Made by a program: the position numbers and the translations under genes. Source: Clostridium sp. JN-9 (GTDB lineage Bacteria > Bacillota > Clostridia > Clostridiales > Clostridiaceae). From it: DNA of 64,000 nt. The stretch is from NCBI RefSeq assembly GCF_004103695.1, contig NZ_CP035280.1, positions 1,860,001 to 1,924,000 of the forward strand. Direction: 5' to 3'. Shown here one piece after another: positions 8,562-17,771 of the stretch; position 1 is the stretch's first letter, and each line of letters starts with the position of its first letter. The notes under the pieces are model-generated. The model had not been told where the DNA came from and ran no database searches. It saw nothing but the letters and a program-made list of their open reading frames with translations.

Positions 8562-9326
8562 TTAATTGTATTTTATTTTTATTTTTTCATTTTCTATATA
8601 ATCCCTTGCAAGAGGAGTTATTAATGCATCTTTTGATATTATAACTTCCTTTTCTCCTTTTAGTGGTAAAAGCTCACCCATGGTAATAACACCATTTAAC
8701 TTAAGGCTGCTGTCCTGCTCTTTAATTTCACATTTTTTAATACTTTCATCTTGTTTATTATTTTTTCTGGATGATAAATTAAGTTCATTATCCATTATGC
8801 CTTTTAGCTGCTTTGAGTTAATAAGTGTAACACCAAAGCTTTCAAGCCTGCTTAGATAACCCATAAGCATTTTGTTGTATTCCATATTAGCTGTGACACC
8901 CATGGACTTTAACACTTCACATTCAGGGTCACAGCTGTCTTTTACAGCTATAATTTTTTTGTTACGCATTAATGCTTCTGAAATTCCAGTGGTAAGGTAA
9001 TTATCTCTAATACCGAGAGCAGTTTTTGCTAAAGTGTTTCTTGTTAAAACCGGTATTAAAATTAAATCTGAATTATTAATGGCATTTACTATGCAGCTTT
9101 TTTCATTTAGAACTTCTAAGTTTAAATCTTTTGTGTAAATTTCAGGTATTACTTTCTTTGCAGAATCAGACATTACAGCAGTGTATTTAATAAGTTTGTA
9201 TTCATTTAAAACTGAAAAAGTTTCCTTTATATTTACAGCACCGCCGCTTATAAACAGTAATACCTTTTTATCCAGTCTTTTTAAAACTTCAGCAGTAATT
9301 TCCTTAATTAATTCACTGATTTCCAA
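8562..9326 (-). CDS. Microcompartment flavoprotein-like protein with PduM-type tail
   Basis: 254 residues in three visible parts. Residues 1-20 (MEISELIKEITAEVLKRLDK) are an amphipathic helix of encapsulation-peptide type, very like that of PduD. Residues ~20-185 look like a flavoprotein (phosphopantothenoylcysteine-decarboxylase-like) Rossmann fold, with LLFISGGAVN, SDLILIPVLTRNTLAKTALGI and KKIIAVKDSCDP. The final ~35 residues (EVIISKDALITPLARDYIENE) resemble the C-terminus of PduM, which is needed for proper Pdu assembly. It occupies the pduM position between eutJ and pduN. FMN binding and an assembly role are inference. Confidence 0.7.
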   Translation of the reverse strand: MEISELIKEITAEVLKRLDKKVLLFISGGAVNIKETFSVLNEYKLIKYTAVMSDSAKKVIPEIYTKDLNLEVLNEKSCIVNAINNSDLILIPVLTRNTLAKTALGIRDNYLTTGISEALMRNKKIIAVKDSCDPECEVLKSMGVTANMEYNKMLMGYLSRLESFGVTLINSKQLKGIMDNELNLSSRKNNKQDESIKKCEIKEQDSSLKLNGVITMGELLPLKGEKEVIISKDALITPLARDYIENEKIKIKYN

Positions 9327-9327
9327 A

Positions 9328-10152
9328 TTAATTCACCTCTTTTACACTCATGGCTATACCAATTGGTGTTACTAATAATGGATTATAGGGCTTAAAGGTT
9401 TTTATGGAAGTATATTTTTCTATTACATCTTCTACGCCCTTTAAACAGCAGGTTCCTCCAACCAGATAAAGTTCATTTACATTATAAGGAGCAATGTGTT
9501 TTAAAATAATAGAAGCCATTTTTTCTATAACTGGTCTTACCATGGGAAACACCATATTGTAATTTTTCTCATTTACTTTAAATTTCTCAGCCTCATCATA
9601 ATCCATATCCAATGCTCCTGCAGTGACTAAAGTCAAATGTCTTCCTCCTGTTGCCTCGTCACCAGAGTACACAACTTCACCATTTTCTATAACAGATATA
9701 CCCGTTGTTCCTCCTCCAATATCAACTACAGCCCCATCTTTTGTGCCAAGAAGTAATGATGCTGCAGTAGGTTCATCTATTACGTTATTTACAATGAAAC
9801 CAGCTGCTTCAACCACATTTTTTATTACTTTTACATTACCATCTATTATTCCTGGTGGAATTGCTGTAGCAGCATATTGCAATTCAGTTCCCAATTGTTT
9901 TTCAATTTTTTCCTTTAACATTCTTACAATTTGTACAGATTTTAAATATTCTACTACAATACCATCCCTTACCACGTCTGCAGCATATAGTGCTCCTGCA
10001 ACAGGTTTATTTTCCTCATTTAATACTGCTATGGCTATATTTGCAGTTCCAAGATCAATGCCGACTTTTAATTTTTTATAGTCAGTACAGGCTTTGGGAT
10101 TATCAATACATTCTTCCATTTCTCTAATTGTTTCATTTGCATTTTCAAACAT
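9328..10152 (-). CDS. eutJ: EutJ-like actin-fold ATPase/chaperone
   Basis: 274 residues of the EutJ family, an Hsp70/actin-like ATPase associated with microcompartments. The phosphate-1 loop KVGIDLGTANIAIAVL (about residues 28-43), the phosphate-2 motif DIGGGTTGISV and the adenosine motif LVGGTCCLKGVEDVIEKY are all present. EutJ is proposed to assist enzyme folding or cofactor handling in ethanolamine loci; here it sits inside a Pdu-type operon between pduL and the PduM-like gene. It is separate from the diol-dehydratase reactivase PduG, which is also actin-like and encoded upstream. Function is inferred from family. Confidence 0.9.
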   Translation of the reverse strand: MFENANETIREMEECIDNPKACTDYKKLKVGIDLGTANIAIAVLNEENKPVAGALYAADVVRDGIVVEYLKSVQIVRMLKEKIEKQLGTELQYAATAIPPGIIDGNVKVIKNVVEAAGFIVNNVIDEPTAASLLLGTKDGAVVDIGGGTTGISVIENGEVVYSGDEATGGRHLTLVTAGALDMDYDEAEKFKVNEKNYNMVFPMVRPVIEKMASIILKHIAPYNVNELYLVGGTCCLKGVEDVIEKYTSIKTFKPYNPLLVTPIGIAMSVKEVN

Positions 10153-10157
10153 AATTT

Positions 10158-10814
10158 TTACCTGCTCATCCCATAAATTCTTACAAATGTACCATTTCTC
10201 ATTTCTGCTGCATTAGCTTCATCAGTGTCTATATGTAATTCCAATGCAGACTTACCATCTGATCTTACTAATACATTTTTAAATATCAAAGATTTATCAC
10301 CATTTTCTGTTTCCATATCAACATAGTCACCATTTTTAACACCATATCTGTTTAAATCATCCTGTGTCATGTGAACATGCCTTAAAGCCACTATGACTTT
10401 ATTTTGTAAAATCAGCATTCCTTTAGGTCCAATAACTGTTACACTGCCGGAATCCTCCGTATCTGTTGAATTTCTTGCAGGAGCTTTAATTCCTAATGTA
10501 AAGGCATCAGTTCTGGATATTTCAACCTGGGTATACTTTCTTACAGGTCCAAGTATCCTCACATTTGGAAAGCTTCCCTTTGGACCTGATATGCATACAG
10601 TTTCGTTAGCTGCATACTGCCCAGGCTGATTTACTTTGCTCTTAACAGTTAATTCATATCCCTTGCCGAATAAAGTCTCCAAATCATCTTTAGTTAAATG
10701 AATATGCCTGTTTGATATGCCAACAGGTATGGAATAGCTTTTGTCCTTAATTTTTGATTTTCTTGAAATCTCAAAGACAATATCTTCTATAAGTTTTTTA
10801 TCATAATCTGTCAT
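10158..10814 (-). CDS. pduL: Phosphate propanoyltransferase PduL
   Basis: 218 residues of the PduL phosphotransacylase family, which converts propionyl-CoA to propionyl phosphate and recycles CoA inside the compartment. The two metal-site motifs are visible: [12 protein letters not shown] near residues 30-41 and [12 protein letters not shown] near residues 140-151. The first ~20 residues ([18 protein letters not shown]) form an encapsulation-type amphipathic helix. It is closely packed with eutJ (5 bases) and the PduK-like gene. No PduW-type acyl kinase is in the window, so the next ATP-yielding step would be supplied from elsewhere. Confidence 0.95.
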   Translation of the reverse strand: MTDYDKKLIEDIVFEISRKSKIKDKSYSIPVGISNRHIHLTKDDLETLFGKGYELTVKSKVNQPGQYAANETVCISGPKGSFPNVRILGPVRKYTQVEISRTDAFTLGIKAPARNSTDTEDSGSVTVIGPKGMLILQNKVIVALRHVHMTQDDLNRYGVKNGDYVDMETENGDKSLIFKNVLVRSDGKSALELHIDTDEANAAEMRNGTFVRIYGMSR

Positions 10815-10829
10815 TTATAATCACCCTCA

Positions 10830-11234
10830 TTATTGTTTATAATGAATACATAGTTTTCTTGGCATACCTTTTTTTCTGGGACATTTAGGATCTCCGCATA
10901 GATTGCACACTTCCTGAACCTTTTCCACTTCAGCTTTATGATCTATTCCCACTGTTTCCTTTGTGGATATTAAATTATCAGTACTCTTGGAAGGCCTTGG
11001 TATAATAAGTGTGCTGTAAATTTTACCTATAAGTGGAGCACTGACTTTAGCAGAGCTTACTGCTGCAGTCACTGCTGAAACATCACCTGATATCTTTACT
11101 GTTACAAGGCCAGACCCCCTTGTGAGTTCATATCCAACTAAAGAAACATTTGCTGACTTTAAACATGTATCTGCCGCAGTTACTGCTGCCACAAGTCCAA
11201 CAGTTTCTATTAATCCCAGGGCATCTCCATTCAT
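10830..11234 (-). CDS. pduK: PduK-like BMC shell protein with Cys-rich extension
   Basis: 134 residues. The first ~88 form one BMC (hexameric shell) domain (ALGLIETVGLVAAVTAADTCLKSANV). A linker then leads to CNLCGDPKCPRKKGMPRKLC at the C-terminus, a four-Cys C-x2-C-x4-C-x(n)-C cluster. PduK of enteric bacteria has the same BMC-plus-Cys-tail plan and is proposed to bind iron-sulfur. The gene is between pduH and pduL. The BMC domain is certain; the iron-sulfur or zinc site is inferred from the Cys spacing. Confidence 0.87.
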   Translation of the reverse strand: MNGDALGLIETVGLVAAVTAADTCLKSANVSLVGYELTRGSGLVTVKISGDVSAVTAAVSSAKVSAPLIGKIYSTLIIPRPSKSTDNLISTKETVGIDHKAEVEKVQEVCNLCGDPKCPRKKGMPRKLCIHYKQ

Positions 11235-11248
11235 TGTATTTACCCCCC

Positions 11249-11668
11249 TTATTCATGTTTTTTTAATACTTCTATTATTTTCAGCTTAATGTTCTCAACC
11301 AGGTTGTCTAAATCCGGGGAAGTAATATCCTTAAAAGGCATTACTTTATATAGTCTTGCTGCATTATTACCGATTTTTCTAGCCTTAGTTATTTCATAAT
11401 CTTTTAGGGAAGTATCTATAATTGCATTGTTTTCTTTAAGCTTAGTATAATGTACAATTACTCTGTTATTTGAAAATCCCAGGGCTACACCTAGTTTAGA
11501 CTGCTGACTTGCCCTATGTGTGGTACTTGTTAAATCCTTGTTATTAAGGTTAAAAATTTCATAAGGCAGTTCTTCTTCCTCAATACCAGCAAGTATATTT
11601 TTAAGTAAAACATTATCTACATTATCAGTTATAACGTTTATGCAGGGTTTGCTGCTTAAATTCTCCAT
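11249..11668 (-). CDS. pduH: Diol dehydratase reactivase, small subunit
   Basis: 139 residues of the PduH/DdrB family. With PduG it forms the reactivating factor that swaps damaged cobalamin out of the diol dehydratase. The fold's beta-rich start (PCINVITDNVDN), the EELPYEIFNL segment and the SKLGVALGFSNNRVIVHYTKL block match PduH. Its ATG is one base from the pduG stop, so it is almost certainly translationally coupled with pduG. Confidence 0.92.
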   Translation of the reverse strand: MENLSSKPCINVITDNVDNVLLKNILAGIEEEELPYEIFNLNNKDLTSTTHRASQQSKLGVALGFSNNRVIVHYTKLKENNAIIDTSLKDYEITKARKIGNNAARLYKVMPFKDITSPDLDNLVENIKLKIIEVLKKHE

Positions 11669-11669
11669 A

Positions 11670-13490
11670 TTAATTACCTCGCAGACTATTATAGTAAGAA
11701 ACTACCAGTCCAGTTGCCACTGCATTTCTTGGCCCCTCTATTCCTCTGATATTTCCCCTTCCGCATACTATACTATAATGTGAAAGTTCATCAGATATCA
11801 TATCTGGTATTTCAAAGTCAAGAGATGAACCGCCAACCAATACAACGAAATCAATTGCTCTTAAGTTATGATTAGGAGCAACATCTTTTAAAGCTCTTAA
11901 TATATTAGTTAAAAAAACCTTCTTTTTTGCTTCCCTTCTCACCATTCTTATTTTTTCCATGGAATGCTTTGTTGGTATAGGAATCATCTCATTTTCCTTT
12001 ACAACCACATTTCTGGCAAAAAGGGAAGGATTTAATGGGGTTTGGAAGAAACATACTGATCCATCCTCATATCTTATATTGAACAGGCTTTCAACTTTAG
12101 CTAAAGGATACATTTTAATATCTTCAGCTAAATTATAATCTTCAAGACCAAGTTCAGATTTAATTAATAATGTTACCATTTCACCTGCACCTGCATGGTG
12201 TACAGAAATTACTTTTCCTTCTTTGCTGATATATGCAGAGTCTGAAGATCCGCCGCCAAGGTCTAATATTATAAGAGGCTTATCTGTTCCAGGTGTGGTT
12301 AAAGCTCCTAATACAGCCATGTCTGCTTCTACTCCGCCTATAATCACCTTAACATTAGTTTCTTTATTTAACTCTTCAGCTATTGATTCCATTGGAAGTT
12401 TACTTGTTTTAACCATAGCTGCAAGAGCTACTGCATTTTCAAGAGAAAATTCACCAGCAAGACCTCCATGTACTTTTTGAGGAACGAATGTATCCACTGC
12501 AAGAATATCCTGTATCTTTATATCAGAAATATCCTGACTTGTAAGTTCACTCATAACCTGCTTAACTCTCTCAAGCATTCCGCCCACATTAGTGCCTGAT
12601 TCACCATAAACATCTTCAACAGGGTATATGGATTCCAAGGACTTCATTATTTTTTCCGAGCCCTCTTCAATGCCTACTGAAACCTTATTTTTCCCGCAAA
12701 AAACTAAGTTACCTGCAGGAATAACTCTCTCTTTTACATCCCCTTCAGGTGTCCTGATTACAACAGCAGACCTATTTCCAATTAATGCCCTTGCTATTGG
12801 GATCACATGTTTAGTTTCTTCTGGAGTGAGATTAAATATTGTGGCAAGTCCATATGGATTTGAGAGCACTTTAATAGATGTACCTTTAGCAGCAACTTCA
12901 ATTGCAGCTGTCATTCCCATTGGTACTTTATCAATATAAGACACTTCATCTACAATGGGCATTTTAACAATTAACCTATTGGATATTATTACTCCATCAT
13001 CAGCCTGAACTATAAGTCCTTTAATTTTAACTTTGTTTTCCAGGGCATCATTAATTCTTTTTGCTGCAGTTTCAAAATCTATAGATTCTGGTATTACACA
13101 GATAACTTGATCTTCACTATGGATTCCAGGCAGTTCATCCATATAAATAGTCTTCCCTACACCTACTCCTATTCCGCCAGGTGTATCAGGATTATGTCCA
13201 ATCATGGTAGATTCAGTAATAATTGTTTCAGTTATTGTCTCCATTGCAACATCACCAATTACTGGTGTGGCCTCATTTAAACATATACAATTTAAATCTT
13301 TTATTTCTTTATTTATGTTTTTTAAAGCCTTATTCAGAGCCTTAACTATACCAACTGTATTTTCTAAAGTACCTTTTATTCCAGTGGTTTTTACCAGACT
13401 GCTGGCTAAAAAATTTAAACTTTTTTCCACATCTGCAATGGCAACCTCTGTTGTGGAATTACCTATATCAACACCTGCTATTAATCTCAA
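11670..13490 (-). CDS. pduG: Diol dehydratase reactivase, large subunit
   Basis: About 606 residues, the size of PduG/DdrA, an actin/Hsp70-fold ATPase that reactivates B12-dependent diol dehydratase. The N-terminal LIAGVDIGNSTTEVAIA and the LDLGGGSSDSAYI nucleotide motifs are intact, as is VVLVGGSSLDFEIP near the end. I favour the TTG start at 13490 (product beginning MRLIAGVDIG), because GAGGTGG lies just upstream; the GTG at 13499 is itself part of that ribosome site. A long hairpin lies just upstream, between pduE and this gene. Confidence 0.94.
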   Translation of the reverse strand: MRLIAGVDIGNSTTEVAIADVEKSLNFLASSLVKTTGIKGTLENTVGIVKALNKALKNINKEIKDLNCICLNEATPVIGDVAMETITETIITESTMIGHNPDTPGGIGVGVGKTIYMDELPGIHSEDQVICVIPESIDFETAAKRINDALENKVKIKGLIVQADDGVIISNRLIVKMPIVDEVSYIDKVPMGMTAAIEVAAKGTSIKVLSNPYGLATIFNLTPEETKHVIPIARALIGNRSAVVIRTPEGDVKERVIPAGNLVFCGKNKVSVGIEEGSEKIMKSLESIYPVEDVYGESGTNVGGMLERVKQVMSELTSQDISDIKIQDILAVDTFVPQKVHGGLAGEFSLENAVALAAMVKTSKLPMESIAEELNKETNVKVIIGGVEADMAVLGALTTPGTDKPLIILDLGGGSSDSAYISKEGKVISVHHAGAGEMVTLLIKSELGLEDYNLAEDIKMYPLAKVESLFNIRYEDGSVCFFQTPLNPSLFARNVVVKENEMIPIPTKHSMEKIRMVRREAKKKVFLTNILRALKDVAPNHNLRAIDFVVLVGGSSLDFEIPDMISDELSHYSIVCGRGNIRGIEGPRNAVATGLVVSYYNSLRGN

Positions 13491-13517
13491 AATGACCACC
13501 TCAATATCTATAATGTT

Positions 13518-13556
13518 TTCTCCAGTTTAATGATTATTCATCACTAAACTGGAGAA
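13518..13556 (-). repeat. 17-bp-stem hairpin between pduE and pduG
   Basis: Arms 13518-13534 and 13540-13556 pair over 17 positions with one G-U type mismatch and a 5-base loop, containing TTCTCCAGTTTA and its complement. No T-run follows on the transcribed strand, so it is more likely an RNA stability or processing element than a terminator. It separates the dehydratase genes from the reactivase genes. Confidence 0.75.
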
Positions 13557-13565
13557 CAAACTAAT

Positions 13566-14081
13566 CTAAACCTTCAATCTTCCTCTTTTTTCATAAACAT
13601 CAGCTGCTTCTCTTACAAGTGCTGAATTTATTTTCGCATTATATTTATTCTCCAGCTCATCAGCAATAGCCAGAAGCTCTGTTTTTGTTGATCTGTAAGG
13701 TCTTAATGAATTATATATCTCAAGAACCCTGTTATCAGGGATTATTGTTAACTCTGCAGCTCTCCTTAAGTTTACAGCAAATTGCGGTCTGCCCACACTT
13801 TCTGCAATCTGTGCCTGATATTCTAAAACATCAGCAGTTATTTTTATATCATCAGCAGTTGTGCTGCCATTTAGTACGCTTTCAATTGTAATATCATCTA
13901 AGCCTTTTCCCGTTTTTGTTTTAACTAAATCTTTGCTGTTTTTTGCAAGGGGATAATCCTTTGCTGTTAATCTTTTACTGCTGCAATTTGCCTTTGGTTC
14001 TGCCTTAGCAGTATCATTAAGGTTCCCCATGGATTTTAAAACCTCTTTTACAAGTTGTTCTATATTAACATTATCAGCCAT
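13566..14081 (-). CDS. pduE: Diol dehydratase small subunit
   Basis: 171 residues of the diol/glycerol dehydratase gamma subunit. The sequence LTAKDYPLAKNSKDLVKTKTGKGLDDITIE and the later RPYRSTKTELLAIADELENKY are characteristic. The first ~20 residues (NVNIEQLVKEVLKSMGNL) form an amphipathic helix followed by a Lys/Ala-rich linker, an encapsulation-type tail. It lies 11 bases downstream of pduD and completes the alpha-beta-gamma dehydratase set. Confidence 0.95.
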   Translation of the reverse strand: MADNVNIEQLVKEVLKSMGNLNDTAKAEPKANCSSKRLTAKDYPLAKNSKDLVKTKTGKGLDDITIESVLNGSTTADDIKITADVLEYQAQIAESVGRPQFAVNLRRAAELTIIPDNRVLEIYNSLRPYRSTKTELLAIADELENKYNAKINSALVREAADVYEKRGRLKV

Positions 14082-14092
14082 ATTCTCACCTC

Positions 14093-14761
14093 TTATTTAA
14101 AAATAACCTTTAACTCTATAGGTTTAGCGTTAGCTACAACATGTTCAGTTTCTTTTATGTGAAGTATTGCTGCTTTAGCTTGATATTTAGGTCGTGCCAT
14201 TTGGTCATTTCTTACAGGAACTGGATCAGGTGATTCTCCCTTTGCATACTTTGCAGCATTCTTTCCTATGGCTCTGAAAGTTTCTAAGTCGATAAGCGGG
14301 GCTTGGGAAAATAACTCCAGATTATTTAATGGTTCCAGGTCTTTTTGATGAATTACAGTTGTTCCTTTTGACTGAATACCTATACCTATTCCTGATCCGC
14401 TGAGTACTGCAGCATCATGGCTCATAAATGCAACGTCTGATGTACGAAGGACTCTGATAACTCTAGGAACTAAACCTTCTTCTTCAATACCTGCCATTAC
14501 TTCTTTTAATACTTTATCATGAGGTATTCCAACAATAGTCTGCCTTTGATATATTCCGAAAGCAGGAGCAATAGCTATAACAACCTCATCACTTCTTGTG
14601 CCGGCTTTAGCTTCACCTGCTTCTTTTAATTCCATGCTGCCAGTAACTGAATTACCTAAACTTAAATTTGGTATATCCTTGCTCTTTTCAGAGCTTTGAA
14701 GCTGTTTTAAAACTTCACTGGTTATTGCTTTTATAAGATCCTCATTAGATACAATATTCAT
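14093..14761 (-). CDS. pduD: Diol dehydratase medium subunit
   Basis: About 222 residues, beta subunit of adenosylcobalamin-dependent diol dehydratase. An N-terminal amphipathic helix ([20 protein letters not shown]) targets the enzyme to the compartment in characterised systems. The body contains [29 protein letters not shown], the usual core. I start at ATG 14761 with TTTGGAGAG upstream; a longer frame from 14800 would overlap pduC and has no ribosome site. Confidence 0.95.
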   Translation of the reverse strand: MNIVSNEDLIKAITSEVLKQLQSSEKSKDIPNLSLGNSVTGSMELKEAGEAKAGTRSDEVVIAIAPAFGIYQRQTIVGIPHDKVLKEVMAGIEEEGLVPRVIRVLRTSDVAFMSHDAAVLSGSGIGIGIQSKGTTVIHQKDLEPLNNLELFSQAPLIDLETFRAIGKNAAKYAKGESPDPVPVRNDQMARPKYQAKAAILHIKETEHVVANAKPIELKVIFK

Positions 14762-14780
14762 ACAAATATCACTCTCCAAA

Positions 14781-16445
14781 CTACATTTTATCAGGATCAA
14801 GAGCCTGATTGATGTTCTTTATTTCTTCCCATCTCTTACCTTCGACTCTGTAACCTGTACCAGGACCTGTATAATCATTTGGATAATTGACTGCTGTAAT
14901 TACGTTGAAGTCTTTATCAAAAATTGATGATGTATGCAGGTAATCGCCAGCTACCCTTTGCTTTAACATATTTAAAACTCTTCCCGCAGTATCTTCATAA
15001 CCGCCCTTTACTAAAGCTTTAACTATATCAAGTCCTGTAGCACTACTGCTAAATAGCTCCTGAGCTGCTTTAAGATCTTCTACAACATTCCTTGGAGGCA
15101 TGTCCTTGCTTCCATGAGCATATGTTGCAGCTTCAACTTCTTCATCAGTAATTGCGGGAAGTCCTAAATTTTTAAATACAGCCTGAAGTGTCTTTGCAGC
15201 TTTATTTCTAATAGCAATTGCATCTTCTTCTTTTATTGGTCTTAAACCACCATCAACTTTTAAATCTCTTTGTAATACCAGGTAATCATCATAATCATCA
15301 CAGTCAAAGTTTGAACCAGCAAACATATTATCATAATTTGGCTCTGCAGCATATCCTGAGAAGATAAAATCAGTACCAGGTAAAAACTGCATCATTGTTC
15401 TGGCAGTCTTTCTGATTTGTGAATGAGTAAATGTCTGATCATTACCAGTGCATGTCTCCAGATCAAGCATTGCACTAATCAGGTTTTCTCCAAGTACTAC
15501 TCTGATACCGCCTGATACACCAGCTGGTACTCCTATGCAGCTTATTGAACCATTCTGAAGGCCTTGTACACCTGCTCCTTTTGTTATCATAATGCATCTG
15601 GCTTCAAGGTATAACATTGATTTGCCTTCTGCATAGCCCATTTGAACTTCTGAACCTGTACCAGAAGTAAATCTCATTTTTAAACCTCTTGATGCATATG
15701 CAGATGCTAAGAATGATTTTGACCAAGGAGTATCATCACCATCTACAAATACCTGTTCAGTTCCATATACTGATATAGTTTCTGCATATGATGTAAAGCC
15801 CTTCATGCCCAGCTTTAATTCTGTTGCTTCTTCAAGTGCACACTGCGTTAGGACTCCTCCTCTTGCAGTTTGTGAACCAATAAGTAAAGCCATGGCATTA
15901 AATGGAGCATATCTAACTATTCCAACTGTAGTTTCCATTTCATCAAAGCCTCTGATACCAGCTTCTGCAGCATCTGCAGCTATAAGAACAGGATTATCAC
16001 GTAAATTGGTAACGTGACATTGATTTGAAGGCATTTTTCTTGCTCTCATCTTTTGCAGTGCCATCATCATTTCAACTACATTTAATTTATCAATTACATC
16101 AACCAATTTTGCTGGTGTAATTGAAGTAGCTATTTTTATAATTTCATTTCTTGGTACATTTATATCAGTTAACATTCTGGCAATTTTAAGAGAATCAATT
16201 GCCATAGATTCTTCAGCATTTTCTATGTTAATAGCATGATCTGCAAGGAATATATCAATGAAATCAAAATCTTCCCTTTTTTTGCCATCCATTTCAACTA
16301 TTTTACCATTTTCAATTTTGATACTAGGTTTAGGATCATTTGGACTTCCTATGGCAATCATACCAACTTCAGGCCAGTCTTTAACAAATCCATCTTTATT
16401 TATATCTCTAGCTTCAAGAACTTCAAAACGTTTAGATCTTTTCAT
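14781..16445 (-). CDS. pduC: B12-dependent diol dehydratase large subunit
   Basis: 554 residues, the same length I recall for enteric PduC. It catalyses the adenosylcobalamin-dependent dehydration of 1,2-propanediol to propionaldehyde (glycerol is an alternative substrate). The active-site region is intact: [27 protein letters not shown] and [15 protein letters not shown]. Start at ATG 16445: GGGTGGG lies just upstream, and the GTG at 16457 is part of that site. Sequence alone does not separate propanediol from glycerol preference; the full Pdu context favours propanediol. Confidence 0.96.
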   Translation of the reverse strand: MKRSKRFEVLEARDINKDGFVKDWPEVGMIAIGSPNDPKPSIKIENGKIVEMDGKKREDFDFIDIFLADHAINIENAEESMAIDSLKIARMLTDINVPRNEIIKIATSITPAKLVDVIDKLNVVEMMMALQKMRARKMPSNQCHVTNLRDNPVLIAADAAEAGIRGFDEMETTVGIVRYAPFNAMALLIGSQTARGGVLTQCALEEATELKLGMKGFTSYAETISVYGTEQVFVDGDDTPWSKSFLASAYASRGLKMRFTSGTGSEVQMGYAEGKSMLYLEARCIMITKGAGVQGLQNGSISCIGVPAGVSGGIRVVLGENLISAMLDLETCTGNDQTFTHSQIRKTARTMMQFLPGTDFIFSGYAAEPNYDNMFAGSNFDCDDYDDYLVLQRDLKVDGGLRPIKEEDAIAIRNKAAKTLQAVFKNLGLPAITDEEVEAATYAHGSKDMPPRNVVEDLKAAQELFSSSATGLDIVKALVKGGYEDTAGRVLNMLKQRVAGDYLHTSSIFDKDFNVITAVNYPNDYTGPGTGYRVEGKRWEEIKNINQALDPDKM

Positions 16446-16467
16446 ATAATATCCCACCCTTCATATC

Positions 16468-17355
16468 CTAAATATACGGCTGGGTTGTGGAGGCAGGTTC
16501 ATCGCCAAGAGCTCCTAACAATTTTTTCCCAACTTCTCTTCCGGCTATTACAGCTTGTCTAACAGCACCTGAATCACCAGTAATGCACAGGATTACCTCG
16601 TTAGAATGTGATGTCCCATGTGCTGGGCTTGAATAAGAAACCACTTCAACATTTGCAGTTTTTACTGCAGTATCAGCCATCATTACACCTATAGCTGCCG
16701 GAGCGCCAATTACCAGTCCGCAGGCTTTACCAACTGGTGAGCCAAAAGCTTTATTTACTGCAAAGCTGGCTCTGGCTGTATATTGAAGTTCAAGGTGTCC
16801 TGCTTCATTTCCCCAGACATCACCAAAGGTTCTTGGCAGTTCTTTTAAAGTAACTTCTACTGCTCTTCTGGCATCAGATACATCTTCAGCTCCTAAGATA
16901 ATTAAGCATCCATGTCCAGCCCCGCCTTTTGTATCTCTTGGCATCTCTATTGAAACGACTTCAGTATTGGTAGCCTTTATTGCTTCATCAACTGCAAGTA
17001 TATGCGGACCTGCACCAGTTCTGGCTCCTATAACTCCTATTGAATGATATTTTGGATCTATTCCCATTTTATCATGTAACGCTGGATCGATATTGGCTAT
17101 AACAATTCCAATAGTGTCTCCTATAGATGTACCTACAAATTCTGTTAGACCTGGTGATTTCATAGAATTTACCTCCCCTTTTACTTCCTCAACGGATTTT
17201 TTTTCAGTTTCACATTTAGAATTTTCATCTTCTGGATTAGAAACCTTGCTTGCTATGCTGTTAATCATTTCAGTTAATGCTTTGGGATCAATTTCATTTT
17301 CCCCCAGGGATTTTTTTACTTCCTCATAAACTTTTTCTAATATTGAATTATCCAT
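16468..17355 (-). CDS. pduB: PduB tandem-BMC shell protein (with internal PduB' start)
   Basis: 295 residues: an N-terminal helix (SILEKVYEEVKKSLGE) and acidic linker, then two BMC domains (about 75-180 and 190-280) forming the trimeric shell protein PduB. An in-frame ATG at complement 17161-17163 is preceded by GGGGAGG at 8 bases, giving a 231-residue product close in size to the shorter PduB' of enteric bacteria. The long N-terminal extension links cargo to shell in known systems. It is second in the operon, 18 bases after pduA. Confidence 0.95.
   Translation of the reverse strand: MDNSILEKVYEEVKKSLGENEIDPKALTEMINSIASKVSNPEDENSKCETEKKSVEEVKGEVNSMKSPGLTEFVGTSIGDTIGIVIANIDPALHDKMGIDPKYHSIGVIGARTGAGPHILAVDEAIKATNTEVVSIEMPRDTKGGAGHGCLIILGAEDVSDARRAVEVTLKELPRTFGDVWGNEAGHLELQYTARASFAVNKAFGSPVGKACGLVIGAPAAIGVMMADTAVKTANVEVVSYSSPAHGTSHSNEVILCITGDSGAVRQAVIAGREVGKKLLGALGDEPASTTQPYI
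17161..17177 (-). promoter_or_regulatory. Internal ribosome site and start for PduB'
   Basis: Within pduB, GGGGAGG is followed after TAAATTCT by ATG (17161-17163) in frame with the two BMC domains. It would yield the short shell form lacking the 64-residue N-terminal extension. Confidence 0.7.
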
Positions 17356-17373
17356 TTACATCTACTCCTTCTT

Positions 17374-17652
17374 TTATTCAACCTTTGGGAGTATTTTTTC
17401 AACATCTGTATGAGGCCTTGGAATAACATGAACTGAAATAATCTCGCCAACTCTTTTAGCAGCAGCTGCGCCAGCATCTGTAGCAGCCTTAACTGCTCCT
17501 ACATCACCTCTAACCATTACAGTTACAAGCCCTGCACCTATTTTCTCGTATCCTATTAATGTTACATTGGCAGCCTTTACCATTGAATCTGCTGCTTCAA
17601 TTGCAGCTACTAATCCTTTAGTTTCAATCATTCCTAATGCTTCTTGTCCCAT
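17374..17652 (-). CDS. pduA: PduA-type hexameric BMC shell protein
   Basis: 92 residues, one BMC domain ([51 protein letters not shown] in substance), closest to PduA/PduJ. Hexamers form the facets, with a central pore for propanediol. It is the first gene of the operon, as in other Pdu loci, and the only single-BMC protein here apart from the Cys-tailed PduK-like protein. A GGAGGTG ribosome site precedes ATG. Confidence 0.96.
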   Translation of the reverse strand: MGQEALGMIETKGLVAAIEAADSMVKAANVTLIGYEKIGAGLVTVMVRGDVGAVKAATDAGAAAAKRVGEIISVHVIPRPHTDVEKILPKVE

Positions 17653-17682
17653 ATTGACACCTCCATATAATTTATTAATTTT

Positions 17683-17688
17683 ATTATA
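17683..17688 (-). promoter_or_regulatory. -10 element of the pdu operon promoter
   Basis: TATAAT on the minus strand about 30 bases before pduA ATG, giving a start near 17676. There is no recognisable -35 hexamer at 17 bases, which fits an activator-dependent promoter served by the repeats upstream. Confidence 0.55.
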
Positions 17689-17716
17689 GTATTTAAATGT
17701 CCATAATTATCTGAAT

Positions 17717-17771
17717 ATTTTGATATGTTAACGTTTTATTTTGACTTTAATTTTAGGGAATATTTTGACTT
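17717..17771. promoter_or_regulatory. Direct-repeat operator in the pduA/regulator intergenic region
   Basis: ATTTTGACTT occurs exactly at 17738-17747 and 17762-17771, with a related ATTTTGATAT at 17717-17726. Spacings are 21 and 24 bases, about two helical turns. Relative to the predicted pdu start the copies lie near -45, -66 and -90, the arrangement expected for AraC-family activation. Binding by the adjacent AraC-type regulator is inference. Confidence 0.55.

Noticed and set aside
9328-10152. EutJ-like gene as MreB or a DnaK-type chaperone
   Set aside because: Length (274), the Asp-Gly-Gly-Gly pattern and the position within a microcompartment operon fit EutJ better.
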